Shown here: positions 61,938-64,000 of the stretch, piece after piece
Layout: every line of letters begins with the position of its first letter
Numbering within the stretch: position 1 is the stretch's first letter
From: Xylophilus ampelinus
Lineage (GTDB): Bacteria > Pseudomonadota > Gammaproteobacteria > Burkholderiales > Burkholderiaceae_C
Assembly: GCF_901875635.1 (NCBI RefSeq)
Contig: NZ_CABFMN010000081.1
Span: forward strand, 17,316-81,315
Direction: 5' to 3'
DNA length: 64,000 nucleotides
Program-made: the position numbers and the translations under genes
The notes under the pieces: generated by a model
What the model was told of the DNA's origin: nothing
Database searches by the model: none
Seen by the model: only the letters and a program-made list of their open reading frames with translations

Positions 61938-62561
61938 ATGGACACCCCCCACCCCGCCGTGCGCCCCACGCTGAACCACAGCCGCTTCGAAGACGTGCAG
62001 GCCGTGCTCGCCGGCACGCTCTTCGTCGCCATGGCGATGGTGGTGTTCGGCCAGGCCGGCCTGCTGACGGGCGGCACGGCCGGGGCCGCCTTCCTGCTGC
62101 ACTACGCCACAGGCATCGGCTTCGGCCCGCTCTTTTTCGTGGTCAACCTGCCCTTCTACTGGTTCGCCTGGCGCCAGATGGGGCGCGAGTTCACGCTCAA
62201 GACCTTCGCCGCCATCGCACTCCTGTCTCTCATGACCACGCTGGCGCCGCACTTCATCGCCATCCAGTCGCTGCACCCGGCCTTCGCGGCCGTCTTCGGC
62301 GGGCTGATGCTGGGCACGGGCTGCCTGTTCCTGGCTCGGCACCGCGCGAGCCTGGGCGGCGCGACCATCCTGGCGCTGTACATGCAGGAGCACCGCGGCT
62401 GGCGGGCGGGCAAGGTGCAGCTGGCCATCGACTGCACGGTGGTGGCGCTGGCGCTCCTGGTGGTCGAGCCGGCGCGGGTGGGCTGGTCGGTTCTGGGCGC
62501 GGTGGTCATGGGCGGCTTCCTCTGGGTCAACCACAGGCCGGGGCGCTACGTCGGCACCTGA
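61938..62561 (+). CDS. YitT-family membrane protein
   Basis: The 207-residue product has five or six hydrophobic helices (VLAGTLFVAMAMVVFGQAGL, LFFVVNLPFYWFAWRQM, VQLAIDCTVVALALLVVEPA) and the YitT signature GGTAGAAFLLHYATGIGFG with LGGATILALYMQEH. This is the inner-membrane DUF161/YitT family of unknown transport or structural role. The ATG at 61938 starts just before the conserved region, 58 bp after the previous stop. Confidence 0.85.
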   Translation: MDTPHPAVRPTLNHSRFEDVQAVLAGTLFVAMAMVVFGQAGLLTGGTAGAAFLLHYATGIGFGPLFFVVNLPFYWFAWRQMGREFTLKTFAAIALLSLMTTLAPHFIAIQSLHPAFAAVFGGLMLGTGCLFLARHRASLGGATILALYMQEHRGWRAGKVQLAIDCTVVALALLVVEPARVGWSVLGAVVMGGFLWVNHRPGRYVGT

Positions 62562-62666
62562 GCGGCCGCCGGGTCACCTGCGCGACTCCGGCCTCCACCT
62601 GGGGCCTCTCGGTGTGCGCTTGTGCCGTCGGGACGGTAGTTTTGCGGATAGAACTGCCGCACGCCC

Positions 62667-62689
62667 GCTGCTATATTGCACCGCAGCAA
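62667..62689. promoter_or_regulatory. Possible PhaR-type operator / promoter of phaZ
   Basis: CTGCTATATTGCACCGCAGC contains GCTGC and GCAGC inverted arms and an inner TTGC/GCAA pair; TATATT could serve as a -10 box. Polyhydroxyalkanoate genes are commonly controlled by PhaR at GC-rich inverted sites of this kind. The assignment is weak. Confidence 0.3.
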
Positions 62690-62705
62690 AACTCCTCCGG
62701 TTCCC

Positions 62706-64000
62706 ATGCTGTACCAACTCTACGAAGCGCAACGCTCCCTCATGGAGCCGTTCGCCGACTTCGCGCAGGCTGCCTCCAAACTCTTCAGTTCCGGCGCGAT
62801 GTTCAGCCAGATGCCGATGGCGCAGCGCGTGGCGGCCAGCTACGACCTGATCTACCGGCTGGGCAAGGACTACGAGAAGCCCGAGTTCGACATCAAGACG
62901 GTCAAGGTCAACGGCACCGACGTCGTCATCCACGAGATCGTGGAAATCGAGAAGCCCTTCTGCCAGTTGCGCCGCTTCAAGCGCTTCACCGACGACGAGC
63001 AGGTGCTGGAGACGCTGAAGGCCCAGCCCGTGGTGCTGATCGTGGCGCCGCTCTCGGGCCATTACGCCACGCTGCTGCGTGACACGGTCCGCACCATGCT
63101 GCAGGGCCACAAGGTCTACATCACCGACTGGAAGAACGCCCGCCTGGTGCCCCTGTCGGACGGCGAGTTCCACCTCGACGACTACATCAATGACGTGCAG
63201 GACTTCATCCGCCACCTGCAGGCCGAGTACGGCAACTGCCATGTGATGAGCGTGTGCCAGCCCACCGTGCCGGTGCTTGCCGCCATCTCTCTCATGGCCA
63301 GCCGCGGCGAGACCACGCCGCTGTCGATGACCATGATGGGCGGCCCCATCGACGCCCGCAAGTCGCCCACCGCGGTGAACAACCTGGCGATGAACAAGAG
63401 CTTCGAATGGTTCGAGAACAACGTCATCTACCGCGTGCCGCAGGGCTTCCCCGGTGAGGGGCGCCGGGTGTACCCGGGCTTTCTTCAGCACACCGGTTTC
63501 GTGGCCATGAACCCGGACCGCCACGCCAGCAGCCACTACGACTACTTCAAGGACCTCATCAAGGGCGACGATGCGAGCGCCGAGGCCCACCGCAAGTTCT
63601 ACGACGAGTACAACGCCGTCCTCGACATGGACGCGGACTACTACCTCGAGACCATCAAGACGGTGTTCCAGGAGTTCGACCTCGTCAACGGCACCTGGGA
63701 CGTGAAGAACCCCGACGGCCAGGTCGAGCGCGTGCGGCCCCAGGACATCCGCACCACCGCCCTGCTCACCGTCGAGGGCGAGCTGGACGACATCTCCGGC
63801 TCGGGCCAGACCCAGGCGGCGCACGAGCTGTGCACGCAGATCCCCGAAGGCGAGCACTACGAGGTCAAGGGCGCTGGCCACTACGGCATCTTCAGCGGCC
63901 GCCGCTGGCGTGACCTGGTCTACCCGCGCGTGCAGGCCTTCATCGCGGCGCACGACGAGCCGCAGGTGCGCGCGCGCCGCGTCGCCACGCCGCCGGCCCT
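62706..64000 (+). CDS. phaZ: Intracellular PHB depolymerase, 3'-truncated by window end
   Basis: Degrades stored poly-3-hydroxybutyrate granules. Begins MLYQLYEAQRSLMEPFADFA and covers at least 431 codons; the frame is still open at the window end. The nucleophile elbow reads HVMSVCQPTVPVLAAI, with Cys in place of Ser, as known in Cupriavidus necator PhaZ1. The Asp of LLTVEGELDDISG and His of KGAGHYGIFSGRRW complete the triad. CTCCTCCGGTTCCC lies before the ATG without a clear ribosome site. Confidence 0.93.
   Translation, partial: MLYQLYEAQRSLMEPFADFAQAASKLFSSGAMFSQMPMAQRVAASYDLIYRLGKDYEKPEFDIKTVKVNGTDVVIHEIVEIEKPFCQLRRFKRFTDDEQVLETLKAQPVVLIVAPLSGHYATLLRDTVRTMLQGHKVYITDWKNARLVPLSDGEFHLDDYINDVQDFIRHLQAEYGNCHVMSVCQPTVPVLAAISLMASRGETTPLSMTMMGGPIDARKSPTAVNNLAMNKSFEWFENNVIYRVPQGFPGEGRRVYPGFLQHTGFVAMNPDRHASSHYDYFKDLIKGDDASAEAHRKFYDEYNAVLDMDADYYLETIKTVFQEFDLVNGTWDVKNPDGQVERVRPQDIRTTALLTVEGELDDISGSGQTQAAHELCTQIPEGEHYEVKGAGHYGIFSGRRWRDLVYPRVQAFIAAHDEPQVRARRVATPPA

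Overview
The window is GC-rich chromosomal DNA from a betaproteobacterium of the order Burkholderiales. The protein sequences, the gene order and two families of dispersed repeats point to Comamonadaceae, most likely a Variovorax-like genome. This is a judgement from reading the sequence, not a database result.

Layout. 0-8 kb: the end of a thiamine operon (thiG, thiE), a TPP riboswitch in front of a TonB-dependent receptor, a membrane acyltransferase, a small unknown gene and a DegP/HtrA protease. 8.1-23.1 kb: an integrated element of about 15 kb in the 3' half of a tRNA-Asn gene, bounded by direct repeats of about 113 bp, with a tyrosine integrase beside the right end. 23-31 kb: an unknown gene, a two-cluster ferredoxin, a QseBC-like two-component pair, pobR/pobA for 4-hydroxybenzoate, a PQQ-type sugar dehydrogenase, an NlpC/P60 hydrolase and an rRNA methyltransferase. 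31.9-38.9 kb: a pyruvate dehydrogenase operon read leftward (aceE, aceF, a proteasome-like BPH gene, lpdA). 39-50 kb: a PAS histidine kinase/FixJ-type regulator pair, folD, prlC, an exported glutaredoxin-like protein, rpiA, pyrD, two inner-membrane stress-type proteins and an FAD oxidoreductase. 50.8-57.3 kb: tRNA-Val, dnaQ and the isc Fe-S assembly locus (iscRSUA, hscBA, fdx). 57.5-64 kb: uvrB, an aromatic/aspartate aminotransferase, a nucleotidyltransferase-like gene, a YitT membrane protein and an intracellular PHB depolymerase that runs off the end.

The element is the accessory part. A leftward block of eleven genes with mostly overlapping stops and starts runs from two small DNA-binding regulators through a Toprim primase and a RecA-fold helicase to a 1013-residue protein. 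That protein has an N-terminal lytic transglycosylase domain and a long Gly/Ala-rich body, like podovirus ejection proteins. No capsid, portal, terminase or tail gene is visible. The element therefore looks like a satellite-type or otherwise self-replicating phage relative rather than a complete prophage. It also carries an embedded cluster of 16-bp repeats at the helicase 3' end, a 15-bp-arm palindrome in a divergent promoter region, a small secreted protein, a lipoprotein and a fossil of a ParB-like gene.

Outside the element, nine copies of a 17-bp palindrome (consensus close to GCTAYNNAWTTNRTAGC), several followed in register by a shared GC-rich arm, lie in intergenic regions and inside genes, including the linkers of LpdA and AceF. 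None is seen inside the element, which fits recent acquisition.
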